DNA from: Gulosibacter chungangensis
Lineage (GTDB): Bacteria; Actinomycetota; Actinomycetes; Actinomycetales; Microbacteriaceae
Assembly (NCBI RefSeq): GCF_008831155.1
Contig: NZ_WBKB01000010.1
Location: 61,536 to 125,535 of the forward strand
Length of the DNA: 64,000 nucleotides
Reading direction: 5' to 3'
Below the pieces are notes generated by a model. That model saw only the letters and a program-made list of their open reading frames with translations. It was not told the origin of the DNA and made no database searches. Every line of letters begins with the position of its first letter. Position 1 is the stretch's first letter. Both the position numbers and the translations under genes were made by a program. This document shows positions 26,055 to 34,098 of this stretch, piece after piece.

Positions 26055-26400
26055 GAAGACTCCCTTGTCTAACGAGATGCCGCGAGGTCTGCCCCACGGT
26101 CGGCGTTTAGCGTAGGCAGGTCATATACGATTCACCAAACGGGATTGACCGGGAATCTTCCGCAGGTTTTCCGAATAACTGACCTTTGATTCAGTTATTT
26201 ATTTGGGGATGTTCCACGAGGAAAAGATGGATGTGCGGTCGCCAACGCCAGTAAGACCCAGCTGTTCGCCTCCGGGGTGGAGATAAAGGTCACCCAGCAG
26301 CTGATTCAGCGCGGCGGGATCTAAGCAAAACCAACGACGACCACTGCGGGATGCGTCGGTACCGTGCCAATGCATCCCGCAATTAGGAGCATGGGACACT
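26055..26400. promoter_or_regulatory. Divergent promoter region with a 9-bp palindrome
   Basis: The 346-bp gap between the MHS transporter and the CitE-like gene holds no gene. The clearest element is AATAACTGA (26174-26182), N8, TCAGTTATT (26191-26199), a perfect inverted repeat in AT-rich DNA, suited to a dimeric regulator such as the nearby LysR protein. Weak hexamers occur around it, but no firm promoter can be given. The rest has no visible structure. Confidence 0.45.
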
Positions 26401-27378
26401 GTGACAATGAGCCAAACCGCAAGCAATGACGCGACCGATATTCTGAATGCCGCTGCCGCGCGCATCGACCTCGCCCGCACCGCCCTCTTCGTGCCGGCAA
26501 CGCGGCCCGAGCGAATCGCCAAGGCCTTCGACGCGGGTGCCGACGCCGTGATTGTCGACCTTGAGGATGCTGTGGCACCGGACGCTAAGGCACAGGCGCG
26601 GCAGATGCTTTCGGAAGTATTCGATGCCCCGGCCGAGTTCGGTTTGGAGACTGCTGTTGCAGCCGAACCCAAGCAGCCGACGGGCGACGGTACGAACGTG
26701 ATCGCGGGAGTCCGCGAAGTTGCCGTCCGGAAGCTCGCAGTTCGCTTTAGCCCTCCGGCTTCTGCGGACGGCAGAGACGACCTCGAGTGGCTTGCCTCGC
26801 TGCTGACCGAATCTGCCCACGTTTCCTGGCTGGATGCGATCATGGTCGCGAAAGCCGAAACGGTGGTAGAACTCGACCAGGTTGCTGCGATTTTGGATGC
26901 TGCTTCCGCAACCGGTGTTTCGATCGTGCCGCTGGTGGAGTCCCCCGCAGGCCTCGCGAATGCGCCCGCCCTGGCTGCGCATCCTCGCGTGTCCAGGCTC
27001 GCGCTCGGCGCCATTGACATGGCGGTGGAGCTCGGTTGCGAGCCGCGCGGCGCGACGATGGACTATGTGCGCGCGCAGCTCGTGGTGGCCAGTGCTCTGG
27101 CGGGAATGCAAGGTCCACTCGACACTCCTTCGGCAGAGTTCAAAGACGATGACCTCGTCCGCGCCGACACCGAGCATGTCAAGCGCAATGGCTGCACCGG
27201 CAAGCTGTGCATCCATCCCCGCCAGGTGCCGATCGTCGCCGAGGTCTTCGCTCCGACCGAAGAAGAGGTCGACTGGGCACGCCGCGTGCTGGCTGTCGAA
27301 GACGGCCTCGGCCAGGTTGATGGCCAGATGGTGGACCGTCCGGTCATCTTGCGTGCACGCCGCATATTGGGTGTATAG
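26401..27378 (+). CDS. HpcH/HpaI/CitE-family lyase (CitE-like)
   Basis: A 325-residue TIM-barrel enzyme related to the citrate lyase beta chain and malyl/citramalyl-CoA lyases. Features are the opening RTALFVPATRPERIAKAFD, the acidic ADAVIVDLEDAVAPDAKAQA, the Mg-binding Glu in SIVPLVESPAGLANAP, the Asp in LALGAIDMAVELG, and GKLCIHPRQVPIV. It is longer than standalone CitE by an insert around residues 75-95. It probably cleaves or forms a beta-hydroxyacyl-CoA ester; substrate unknown. GTG 26401 has AGGAG 11 nt upstream; ATG 26407 is an alternative. No citrate lyase alpha or gamma subunit lies nearby, so it is not part of a citrate lyase complex. Confidence 0.82.
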   Translation: MTMSQTASNDATDILNAAAARIDLARTALFVPATRPERIAKAFDAGADAVIVDLEDAVAPDAKAQARQMLSEVFDAPAEFGLETAVAAEPKQPTGDGTNVIAGVREVAVRKLAVRFSPPASADGRDDLEWLASLLTESAHVSWLDAIMVAKAETVVELDQVAAILDAASATGVSIVPLVESPAGLANAPALAAHPRVSRLALGAIDMAVELGCEPRGATMDYVRAQLVVASALAGMQGPLDTPSAEFKDDDLVRADTEHVKRNGCTGKLCIHPRQVPIVAEVFAPTEEEVDWARRVLAVEDGLGQVDGQMVDRPVILRARRILGV

Positions 27379-27390
27379 CCTCTTGTCGTT

Positions 27391-27421
27391 CCCCGAGTAG
27401 CGCGAAGCGCGTATCGAGGGG
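27391..27421. repeat. GTAG/CGTATCGA palindromic repeat between convergent genes
   Basis: CCCCGAGTAG...CGTATCGAGGGG with an inner GCGCG-AAG-CGCG stem. It is the first instance of the dispersed repeat family also found at 29542-29707, 33210-33336, 35221-35355 and 36138-36168. It lies between the convergent CitE-like and lipid kinase genes, where it could end transcription from both sides. Confidence 0.75.
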
Positions 27422-27425
27422 CCAG

Positions 27426-28334
27426 CTAAGCACGCACAAGTCGAAGTGCGCCGGGGTCGATCGTGATTTCCACGGTCGACCCCGCTTTCGCATCCGACGA
27501 CCGAATGCACTCGCCATCCGCATAGATAGGCACGCCCGCGGGCACATCAATACGCGCCGTCGTACCCGTCAGCAATTTCACCGGTGGCAGGAAGCGATGC
27601 AATCCCACGAGCGCCGAGGGAAAAAGCAGGGAAAGCCCCAGACGGTTCAATCCCGACACCACAATTACGTCGAGCTTGCCATCATCGGGCCGCGCATCCG
27701 GCACAAGCGGAATGCCACCGCCGACCGTACGGCCATTCGTCACGGTGACGACCTCCGCATCCAGCGACTGCGGCTGGCCGCCGTCGATCGCGTAGCTGAA
27801 TGCATCCGAACGAAAATCTCGTACCGACTGCACGAGCGCGACAAGGTAGCGCGCGGTGCCACGTAAGTGCCGCTTTTCATTGGCGCGCTCGTTGACGAGA
27901 GCGTCAAAGCCGATGTTCACCGAGTTGACCGCCACTCGCTTCACACCGTCAACCTCGAGCCGCAGGAGATCCACGGTACGGAATTTTGCGGTGCCATCCT
28001 TGAGGCTCGAAATGAGCCGCGTGCGCAGTTCCCCAGGCTTGCCGCGCGGGATCCCAACCGAGCGAGCGAAGTCATTGCCTGTACCGGTCGGGACCACGCC
28101 GAGCGGGATCCCATGCTTTGCCGCGAGCTCGGCACCCATGGATGCCATACCGTCGCCACCCTGCACGATCAGCACATCCGCGCCGTTGGCGAGTGAATGT
28201 TCGGTAGCTTGGTGCAGTTGAGTGAAGGTCTCCCCCGTTGCGAGTTCGACGCCTTCCGCGAATATGGCGTCATCGCCGCGCAGACCCTGCCCGGAATTCG
28301 GGTTGAGGGCATACACAATTCGCTGGGCACGCAT
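27426..28334 (-). CDS. Diacylglycerol/lipid kinase family protein (YegS/DagK-like)
   Basis: A 302-residue lipid kinase with the DAGK catalytic fold. The ATP site begins ALNPNSGQGLRGDD and the family motif reads VQGGDGMASMGAELA, followed by VVPTGTGNDFARSVGIPRG. The C-terminal beta-sandwich contains a PDARPDDGKLDVIVVSG motif, as in DgkB and YegS. It probably phosphorylates diacylglycerol or a related lipid at the membrane. The ATG at 28334 gives the expected N-terminus. It is 39 bp downstream of the MFS gene on the same strand and may share its transcript. Confidence 0.88.
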   Translation of the reverse strand: MRAQRIVYALNPNSGQGLRGDDAIFAEGVELATGETFTQLHQATEHSLANGADVLIVQGGDGMASMGAELAAKHGIPLGVVPTGTGNDFARSVGIPRGKPGELRTRLISSLKDGTAKFRTVDLLRLEVDGVKRVAVNSVNIGFDALVNERANEKRHLRGTARYLVALVQSVRDFRSDAFSYAIDGGQPQSLDAEVVTVTNGRTVGGGIPLVPDARPDDGKLDVIVVSGLNRLGLSLLFPSALVGLHRFLPPVKLLTGTTARIDVPAGVPIYADGECIRSSDAKAGSTVEITIDPGALRLVRA

Positions 28335-28373
28335 GGGTTAAGTATTACCCCGGAAGTAGTTCCGGGAGCACTA

Positions 28374-29516
28374 CTACTGTTCCTGCGCAGCGCGCCAAAT
28401 ACCCAGCGGCAGCGTCAGTAGTGAAATTCCCGCGGCGACATACATCGCCACCGGGAAGGATGTTCCCGCAGCAATCGCACCGATGAGTACCGATCCGGAT
28501 GCCGTCCCCGCATCGAAGCCGACGTTCCAGACCGTACTTGCCGAGCCGTAGTGCTGTGGCTTCACCGACTGCAGCGCCACGGTGAGGGTTAAGTTCTGCA
28601 GCCCGCCGTAGCTAATGCCCACGACGACCGCCCCAGTTAGCAGTAGCCAGACATGCGTATTGGCCGGGTCGCGGACCGCCAAGCCGACCAGCAGCATCCC
28701 GATCGTGGTGATGAAGATGCTCGGCCAGACAAACCGTTTCGCCCCAAACTTGTCTGCCAGCCAGCCCGCCTGCCAACGCGTGGCCGCAGCGGTCAGTGTC
28801 AACAACAGCAGTGCGGTCATGCTCAGTGCCGAAGGCGTCACCATTTGCGGCATGAAGGTTAGCAGCGCGCCGCCACAGAGTGTGAGGGCAAGCAGAATCA
28901 GCATCGGACGCATCAGCTGTGCGTACGGCGCCGGTGTCGAAGATTTTGGATGCGTTTGGCCGCGTTTCGCGAGCAGCCAGGCTGGCCAGACCGCGAGGAT
29001 CGGCAGCATTCCGATCACGAAGACGACTTCGAAGGCCACTTCCTCGGCAAGCCAAGGGCCCATCGCGGTGAACAGCACCTGCGGTACCGCGACGGCTAAT
29101 CCGTAGGCGCCGACTGCCTGACCGCGACGTTCCGGAGCGACGAGTTGCGCGACCAGCAGCGTGCCGGTCACGGTGATGATTCCGAATCCGATACCGCGCA
29201 GCACTGAGATGAGTAGCACCGCCCAGAGGTCGTTGCTGAGTACGAAGCCGCCCGTGGGTAGTCCCATGAGTAGGGCTCCACCAATGAGGGTGAGTCGCCA
29301 TCCGAAGCGGGTGAGGATTTGCTTGACGCATATCTGCGTGAGGATGGTCGATAACAGCAGTACGCCGTTGACGAATCCGGCACCGGCAACGCCTGCACCG
29401 CCCGCCACTGCCCAGAGTGGCGCAACAGCGAGCAGGGATGCGTAGCCGGTGAAGCAAAAGGCGGTCAGGATGAGGAGCGCGGGCATCCCCGGGGCACGAA
29501 ATACGGATCCGTTCAC
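28374..29516 (-). CDS. MFS transporter
   Basis: A compact 380-residue major facilitator with 12 hydrophobic segments and short loops (PALLILTAFCFTGYASLLAV at the N-terminus, a charged central loop AKRGQTHPKSSTP at about residue 185). The pattern resembles drug or sugar efflux MFS proteins of Gram-positives, but no motif shows a substrate. GTG 29516 is used as start: AAGGAG lies 10 nt upstream. The region upstream to hemA (29517-29720) is filled with the GTAG/CGTATCGA repeats. Confidence 0.8.
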   Translation of the reverse strand: MNGSVFRAPGMPALLILTAFCFTGYASLLAVAPLWAVAGGAGVAGAGFVNGVLLLSTILTQICVKQILTRFGWRLTLIGGALLMGLPTGGFVLSNDLWAVLLISVLRGIGFGIITVTGTLLVAQLVAPERRGQAVGAYGLAVAVPQVLFTAMGPWLAEEVAFEVVFVIGMLPILAVWPAWLLAKRGQTHPKSSTPAPYAQLMRPMLILLALTLCGGALLTFMPQMVTPSALSMTALLLLTLTAAATRWQAGWLADKFGAKRFVWPSIFITTIGMLLVGLAVRDPANTHVWLLLTGAVVVGISYGGLQNLTLTVALQSVKPQHYGSASTVWNVGFDAGTASGSVLIGAIAAGTSFPVAMYVAAGISLLTLPLGIWRAAQEQ

Positions 29517-29541
29517 CGGGGTGTTGCTCCTTTGTTCTTGG

Positions 29542-29707
29542 CCCCTCGATACGGGCCTACGGCCCTACTCGGGGAACAGCCGTTTTGGGCCCCTCGATAC
29601 GAGCCTACGGCTCTACTCGGGGATCGACTTATGGTCGGTCGCTGAGTAGTGAGCGTAGCGAACGTATCGAAGCGCGGTCGCTGAGTAGGCGAAGCCGTAT
29701 CGAAGCG
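29542..29707. repeat. Cluster of four GTAG/CGTATCGA palindromic repeats
   Basis: Units at 29542-29574 and 29590-29622 (CCCCTCGATACG...CTACTCGGGG, inner GGCCTACGGCC or AGCCTACGGCT) are in one orientation. Units at 29640-29674 and 29679-29707 (CGCTGAGTAG...CGTATCGAAGCG) are in the other. Each can fold on itself. They fill the gap between the 3' end of hemA and the start of the MFS gene. Confidence 0.85.
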
Positions 29708-29720
29708 CGGTTGCTACGGC

Positions 29721-31109
29721 CTAGTGGACAACCGGGCAGCTGCTCGGCGTCATGCAGCTCTGCGCGCAGGGGTCCAGCGCGAGCTTCTTCGAGCCGCGCG
29801 CGGCAGCAGCCTGGAGCCCGGCGAAGGGGCACCGACGCACCGGCATTTCATCCGCCACCGACGCTTCAACGGGAGCCGGAGCCGGAACCTTCACCGTTGC
29901 ATCCCCATACAAAAGGTTCAGTGCGGCGATGACCTCATCGGTGCGACCTTCACGAGTCAGTTCTTTAATACGCATCGTGGTCGGGTGCAGCAGCGCATTC
30001 CCGAGGCGGCGCATCGATTCGGCAACCTTGTCTTCGGCGCCGGTCTTCTCGATCTGTTCCGCAACCCGCTCCTGCACCACCGAACGGTACTGCGCGAGGG
30101 CCTTCGCCGACTCCTGTTCGCGACGCTCCTGCTCGAACTTCACCGCGGCGCGAGCCACGATGCAGCGTGCGAGTTCAGTCGAGCCGAGATCTTCCAGCGG
30201 TGCGTGCTGACGAACCGTCTCAATGTCGAGCAGGTCCACCGAATCAAGCTTCGCGACCAGTGGGTCCACGTTGCGGGGCATGCCCATATCGACGATCAGC
30301 AGATTCTCACTCGCACCGGGAGCTACCCGTGCGTTGCGCACCTGGTCGAAGTCGAGGACATAGGTTTCGGTGTTCGTGCAAGTGATCACCAGATCGGCGC
30401 TCGAAAGCCACTCGGGGAGGCGCCCGTGCTCAATCTCACGAACGGCATAGCGCTCGCCGAGGGTGTGCTTCCGGCCCGAAGGCGAGTACACTCCCACCGT
30501 GCCGACGCCGCGATCCTGCAGCGACTTCAGCGAAGCTCCCGCGTAGGCGCCGGTCCCGATCAGCACCACATTCGCGCGCTCCCAATCGAGCACCTGAGAA
30601 CCGGCAAGATCCAGCGCCAGACTCACGAGCGAACGGCCCTGCGTGGACAACTGTGCGTGCGCTTTAACGCCCTTGGATGCATTCGATGCCGACTGGAAAA
30701 GTCGTTCCAGATCGCGCGTGGTGAGTTGTGCATCCCGAGCCTGCTCGAGCGCGCGATTCACTTGGCCGGCGATCTCCTCTTCACCCAGCGCGACCGACTC
30801 GAGACCGCTCGACACCGAGAACAGGTGGTGCGGAACATCCGGGTCGTCAATCAGGCTAACGTGCTCACGAAGCTCGGTCTCGCGCATCCCGAGCCGCCCC
30901 GCGAGCGCGGGAATAAACGCGGCAAGCTGCTGCGGCCCTTCGATGTCGAGATACACCTCGAATCGGTTGCAGGTAGAAAGCACAACGCCACCTACGACCT
31001 CGGCAGACTCGCGAATGAGCTCTTCGAGGGAGGTGACGGACACAGAACTAAACCGCTCCAGGAGGGTGAACCCTGCCGAGCGGTGATTGGCGCTTACACA
31101 GACCAGCAT
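29721..31109 (-). CDS. hemA: Glutamyl-tRNA reductase
   Basis: A 462-residue enzyme that reduces glutamyl-tRNA(Glu) to glutamate-1-semialdehyde, the first step of C5 heme synthesis. The N-terminal catalytic domain has SANHRSAGFTLLERFS and the thioester cysteine in GVVLSTCNRFEVYLD. The NADPH domain has VVLIGTGAYAGASLKSL and the C-terminal dimer helices follow. An extra 42-residue tail contains two Cys-Pro pairs (RRCPFAGL about 427, SSCPVVH about 458) and two more cysteines, which could bind heme or metal. hemA is divergent from hemE-hemL, which supplies the partner HemL. The gap between them holds a DtxR-like site (31189). Confidence 0.94.
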   Translation of the reverse strand: MLVCVSANHRSAGFTLLERFSSVSVTSLEELIRESAEVVGGVVLSTCNRFEVYLDIEGPQQLAAFIPALAGRLGMRETELREHVSLIDDPDVPHHLFSVSSGLESVALGEEEIAGQVNRALEQARDAQLTTRDLERLFQSASNASKGVKAHAQLSTQGRSLVSLALDLAGSQVLDWERANVVLIGTGAYAGASLKSLQDRGVGTVGVYSPSGRKHTLGERYAVREIEHGRLPEWLSSADLVITCTNTETYVLDFDQVRNARVAPGASENLLIVDMGMPRNVDPLVAKLDSVDLLDIETVRQHAPLEDLGSTELARCIVARAAVKFEQERREQESAKALAQYRSVVQERVAEQIEKTGAEDKVAESMRRLGNALLHPTTMRIKELTREGRTDEVIAALNLLYGDATVKVPAPAPVEASVADEMPVRRCPFAGLQAAAARGSKKLALDPCAQSCMTPSSCPVVH

Positions 31110-31188
31110 GATGCCCCAGATTCTACGCCAATTAACAGATTCTCGCGCCGTTGACGGCGTGCTGTTCTGGTGCTGTTAAGGATTTCAG

Positions 31189-31207
31189 TGTATTTAGGCT
31201 CACCTTA
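31189..31207. promoter_or_regulatory. DtxR/IdeR-like iron box between hemA and hemE
   Basis: The 19-mer ending TTAGGCTCACCTTA matches the DtxR/IdeR consensus (TWAGGTWAGSCTWACCTWA) at about 14 of 19 positions, with the right half nearly complete and the left half poor. It lies in the 154-bp divergent promoter region of hemA and hemE, where iron control would be sensible. Confidence 0.4.
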
Positions 31208-31263
31208 CTTCGTTGGCCGCTCTTGCCGAGCAAGTCGCCGCAAAATAGGTCACAATTGGCTAA

Positions 31264-32376
31264 ATGAGCACCATCTTGCCTGCGGACCACCCCCTCGTCG
31301 ACGGCCGCACCGACGGCGCCCCACTCGTCCGCGCATCCCGCGGACAGCGATCTGACACCCTCCCCATCTGGTTTATGCGCCAAGCCGGGCGCTCCCTGCC
31401 CGAATATCGCGAACTGCGCGTGGGCATCGAAATGCTCGAATCCTGCCTACGACCGGATCTCGCGAGCGAAATCACCCTGCAGCCGGTGCGCCGCCACGGC
31501 GTGGACGGCGCGGTGTTCTTCAGCGACATCGTCGTGCCGCTGAAGCTCGCGGGGATCGACGTGGAAATCGTCCCCGGTCGCGGCCCGGTCTTCGCCAACC
31601 CGGTGCGGGATGCGGACGGCGTGCGCGAGTTCGCCGCCCGCCTGCGCGGGGAGAACAACCCCGAAATGTTCGCGCCGATCGCCGAAGCGGTGCGGATGAC
31701 CGTCGCCGAGCTCGGTTCCACCCCGCTGATCGGGTTCGCCGGCGCCCCCTTCACCCTCGCCGCCTACATCGTTGAGGGCGGCCCTTCGAAGGACCACCTG
31801 CGCGCCCGCGGCCTGATGCGCTCGAACCCCGAGGCATGGAACGAGCTCGCCACCGCGATCGCCGAGGTCTCGGCAGCCTTCCTCGAAACGCAGATCCTCG
31901 CCGGCGCTTCGGTCGTGCAGCTCTTTGACTCCTGGGCGGGCTCGCTCTCTCGCGAGATGTATCGCAAGGCGGTTGCCGCATCCAGCGCTATCCCGCTCGA
32001 GCACGCCGCGACCTTCCAGACCCCGGCCGGGGAACGCATCCGCTCGATCCATTTCGGCGTCGGCACGGGCGAGCTGCTCGCCGACATGCACGAAACCGGT
32101 GGCGACGTGCAGGGCGTGGATGACCGCATCCCGCTCGACGAGGCCGCGCGTCGCCTGCCAGGCGTGCCGCTGCAGGGCAATATTGACCCGGCCACGCTCT
32201 TCGCGGGCGATCAGGTGCTGCACGAGCACGCGCGCGATGTGATTAGCCGCGGCTCGGTCGCGCCCTCGCACATCGTGAACCTCGGCCACGGCGTGCCACC
32301 GGAGACCGACCCGACCGTGCTCACGCGCCTGGTCGAATACGTCCACACGCTGCCGGGTTCGGGCAAACTCTCGTGA
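31264..32376 (+). CDS. hemE: Uroporphyrinogen decarboxylase
   Basis: A 370-residue enzyme that removes four carboxyl groups from uroporphyrinogen III to give coproporphyrinogen III. The N-terminal substrate motif reads PIWFMRQAGRSLPEYRELR. Later come IVVPLKLAGIDVEIVPGRGP, IGFAGAPFTLAAYIVEGG, QLFDSWAGSLS, and GVPLQGNIDPATLF near the end. It opens the heme operon after the divergent promoter shared with hemA. ATG 31264 has no strong ribosome site and may be near the transcript start. The stop overlaps the hemY start (GTGA), so translation of the two is coupled. Confidence 0.95.
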   Translation: MSTILPADHPLVDGRTDGAPLVRASRGQRSDTLPIWFMRQAGRSLPEYRELRVGIEMLESCLRPDLASEITLQPVRRHGVDGAVFFSDIVVPLKLAGIDVEIVPGRGPVFANPVRDADGVREFAARLRGENNPEMFAPIAEAVRMTVAELGSTPLIGFAGAPFTLAAYIVEGGPSKDHLRARGLMRSNPEAWNELATAIAEVSAAFLETQILAGASVVQLFDSWAGSLSREMYRKAVAASSAIPLEHAATFQTPAGERIRSIHFGVGTGELLADMHETGGDVQGVDDRIPLDEAARRLPGVPLQGNIDPATLFAGDQVLHEHARDVISRGSVAPSHIVNLGHGVPPETDPTVLTRLVEYVHTLPGSGKLS

Positions 32377-33932
32377 GCTTGGGTGCCTCGGGGGCCGGAC
32401 TGGGCTCGGCCGGTGCTGGCGATTTGGATGCCGCGGCCACCTCGGTAGCCGTCATCGGTGGTGGCGTCGCCGGGCTCGTGGCGGCGCGGCGACTCGCGCT
32501 GGCGGGCGTCGCTGTCACGGTCTTCGAGGCCTCGGATGCATTGGGCGGGATGATCCAGCCCGGTCACCTGGGCGAGCTCACGATCGACATCGGAGCCGAG
32601 GCCTTCGCGGTGCGCGGCGGTGCGGTCGAGGCGTTTATTCGCGAACTGGGGCTGGAGGATGCGCTGGTCGAGCCGCGCGCACTCGGCTCATGGACCTACG
32701 GCGCCTCGGGTGCGCATCCATCGCCCGCTGGCGGCATGCTCGGGATTCCGAGCGGACCGGATGCACCGGGGCTCGAGGCCGTCATCGGCGCTGAAGTACT
32801 TTCCGCGGTCGCAGCCGAAGCCACGTTGGATGCTTCGGTCGGGGCGGATGCGGAGTCCTTCGCCGACCTGATTCGGGCACGATTTGGTTCGCTCGTGCTG
32901 GAGCGTCTCGTCGCGCCGGTGACCCGCGGGGTGTACTCGCTGGACCCGGAATTGGTGGACCACCGAGTACTGATTCCGGGGCTCGTGGAGAAGCTCGCCG
33001 CGCACGGTTCACTGTCTGCCGTCGTATCCTCAATGCGACCGAAAGCAACGCCGGGTGCGCTCGTGCGCGGACTGCGCGGCGGGATGCACCGCTTCGTCGC
33101 CGCCCTCGTCGCTGACTGCGAGCGGCTCGGGGTTCGCTTTGAGCTGGGTACCCGCGTCACCCTTGCCGATCTCGCGCTGGTCGAGCGCCCGCATGCCGAT
33201 TTACCGGTGGCCGAGTGGCCGCGAAGCGGCCGTATCGAGGCCTCTCCCTTCGATACGCTCCGCTACTCAGGGAACGCCTTCGATACGCTCCGCTACTCAG
33301 GGAACGCCTTCGATACGCACCGCTACTCAGGGAACGGCACCGGTTCACGGGACGACTTCGACTTCGTGATTGCCACAGTCGAGTCGGCGGTCGCAGCCGG
33401 GGATGCTGCTCCCCCAGTTTCGAGCGAAGTCGTCGCGTTATTGGTCGACGCACCCGAGCTGGATGCGCATCCGCGCGGCACGGGAGTCCTCGTGTCGGAC
33501 GCAACCGACGTGGCCGCAAAAGCACTCACCCATGTCACTGCGAAGTGGGCTTGGCTCGACGAGTTGACTGCCGCCGGGCAGCACGTGATCCGACTGTCTT
33601 ATGGCCCTCGCCAGACCGATGGCCCGGCACGCAGCCTCGAACTCGACGACGCGGCGCTTGCCTCTCAGGCCCTTGCCGATGCTTCGCGCATTCTCGGCAC
33701 CGAGCTCACCGACGAGAATCTCGTCGCGCTCGCACGCCAAGAATGGCGCATGCCGATGCCAGCGGCTCGGCTTGGGCGCACCGCCCAACTCGCTAGATAC
33801 CGCGAGCGCTTCGATGCTGACCCGCGCATCCAACTCTGTGGCGCCTGGATCGACGGCACGGGACTCGCGTCCGTCCTGCCCTCCGCCGAAAACGCGGCCC
33901 AGCGCATCCTCGCGAGCCTCGGCCTCGCATAG
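32373..33932 (+). CDS. hemY: Protoporphyrinogen/coproporphyrinogen III oxidase (HemY/CgoX) with an in-frame repeat insertion
   Basis: A 519-residue FAD enzyme. The dinucleotide site is VAVIGGGVAGLVAARRLALAG, followed by the glutamate of the ribose contact (VTVFEASDALGG). Later signatures are VAPVTRGVYSLDPELVDHR and the C-terminal second FAD segment IQLCGAWIDGTGLASVLPSA. In Gram-positives this family mostly makes coproporphyrin III. At about residues 280-322 the frame contains a foreign-looking stretch including three copies of a ten-residue unit (AFDTLRYSGN), coded by the dispersed repeat at 33247-33336; it stays in frame and should form a surface loop. GTG 32373 overlaps the hemE stop. hemQ and hemH do not follow. 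Confidence 0.9.
   Translation: MSLGASGAGLGSAGAGDLDAAATSVAVIGGGVAGLVAARRLALAGVAVTVFEASDALGGMIQPGHLGELTIDIGAEAFAVRGGAVEAFIRELGLEDALVEPRALGSWTYGASGAHPSPAGGMLGIPSGPDAPGLEAVIGAEVLSAVAAEATLDASVGADAESFADLIRARFGSLVLERLVAPVTRGVYSLDPELVDHRVLIPGLVEKLAAHGSLSAVVSSMRPKATPGALVRGLRGGMHRFVAALVADCERLGVRFELGTRVTLADLALVERPHADLPVAEWPRSGRIEASPFDTLRYSGNAFDTLRYSGNAFDTHRYSGNGTGSRDDFDFVIATVESAVAAGDAAPPVSSEVVALLVDAPELDAHPRGTGVLVSDATDVAAKALTHVTAKWAWLDELTAAGQHVIRLSYGPRQTDGPARSLELDDAALASQALADASRILGTELTDENLVALARQEWRMPMPAARLGRTAQLARYRERFDADPRIQLCGAWIDGTGLASVLPSAENAAQRILASLGLA
33247..33336 (+). repeat. Three in-frame 30-bp tandem repeats inside hemY
   Basis: Units 33247-33276, 33277-33306 and 33307-33336 (start CCTTCGATACGC, end TACTCAGGGAACG) are near identical; the third has A for T in GCTCC. 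An oppositely oriented half unit (GAGTGGCCGCGAAGCGG...CGTATCGAGG, 33210-33241) precedes them. The same sequence family is intergenic elsewhere in the window. Thirty bp keeps the hemY frame. Confidence 0.9.
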
Positions 33933-33994
33933 CCATTGCCACTATCCGCTACCCGGGTCGAAATAGCGGCATGGGTAGCGGGTAACGGCAATGG
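33933..33994. repeat. 62-bp palindromic element, copy E1
   Basis: CCATTGCC-N5-CCGCTACCC on the left pairs with GGGTAGCGG-N5-GGCAATGG on the right; the five central arm bases do not pair. Centre CGAAATAGC. It begins at the hemY stop codon. A second 62-bp copy follows at 34037. Confidence 0.8.
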
Positions 33995-34036
33995 GAATGT
34001 GACCAGCACATCCTCTCGCAAGTCAACCCTCGGCAG

Positions 34037-34098
34037 CCATTGCAGGTAACCGCAGCCCAGGGCGAAATAGCAGCACGGGTTAGGGCCAACGGCCATGG
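34037..34098. repeat. 62-bp palindromic element, copy E2, with trailing half repeats
   Basis: Same 62-bp length, ends (CCATTGC...GGCCATGG) and centre (GGGCGAAATAGC) as copy E1, with weaker arm pairing. It is followed (34109-34159) by three partial right ends of the type ACGACAATGGGA. Together these fill the 266-bp gap between hemY and hemC. Confidence 0.75.

Noticed and set aside
26383..27510. Minus-strand frames across the CitE-like gene
   Set aside because: Antisense shadow; the plus-strand product has clear lyase motifs.
29542..29707. Repeat cluster considered as an insertion-sequence end or attachment site
   Set aside because: No transposase or integrase is present and many similar units are dispersed, so it is a short palindromic repeat family.
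29724..31154. Long plus-strand frame opposite hemA
   Set aside because: Composition is Arg/His-rich and unlike a protein family; hemA on the other strand explains it.
33247..33336. Short regular repeats considered as a CRISPR array
   Set aside because: Units are directly adjacent, there are no unique spacers and no cas genes, and the same units occur dispersed across the region.
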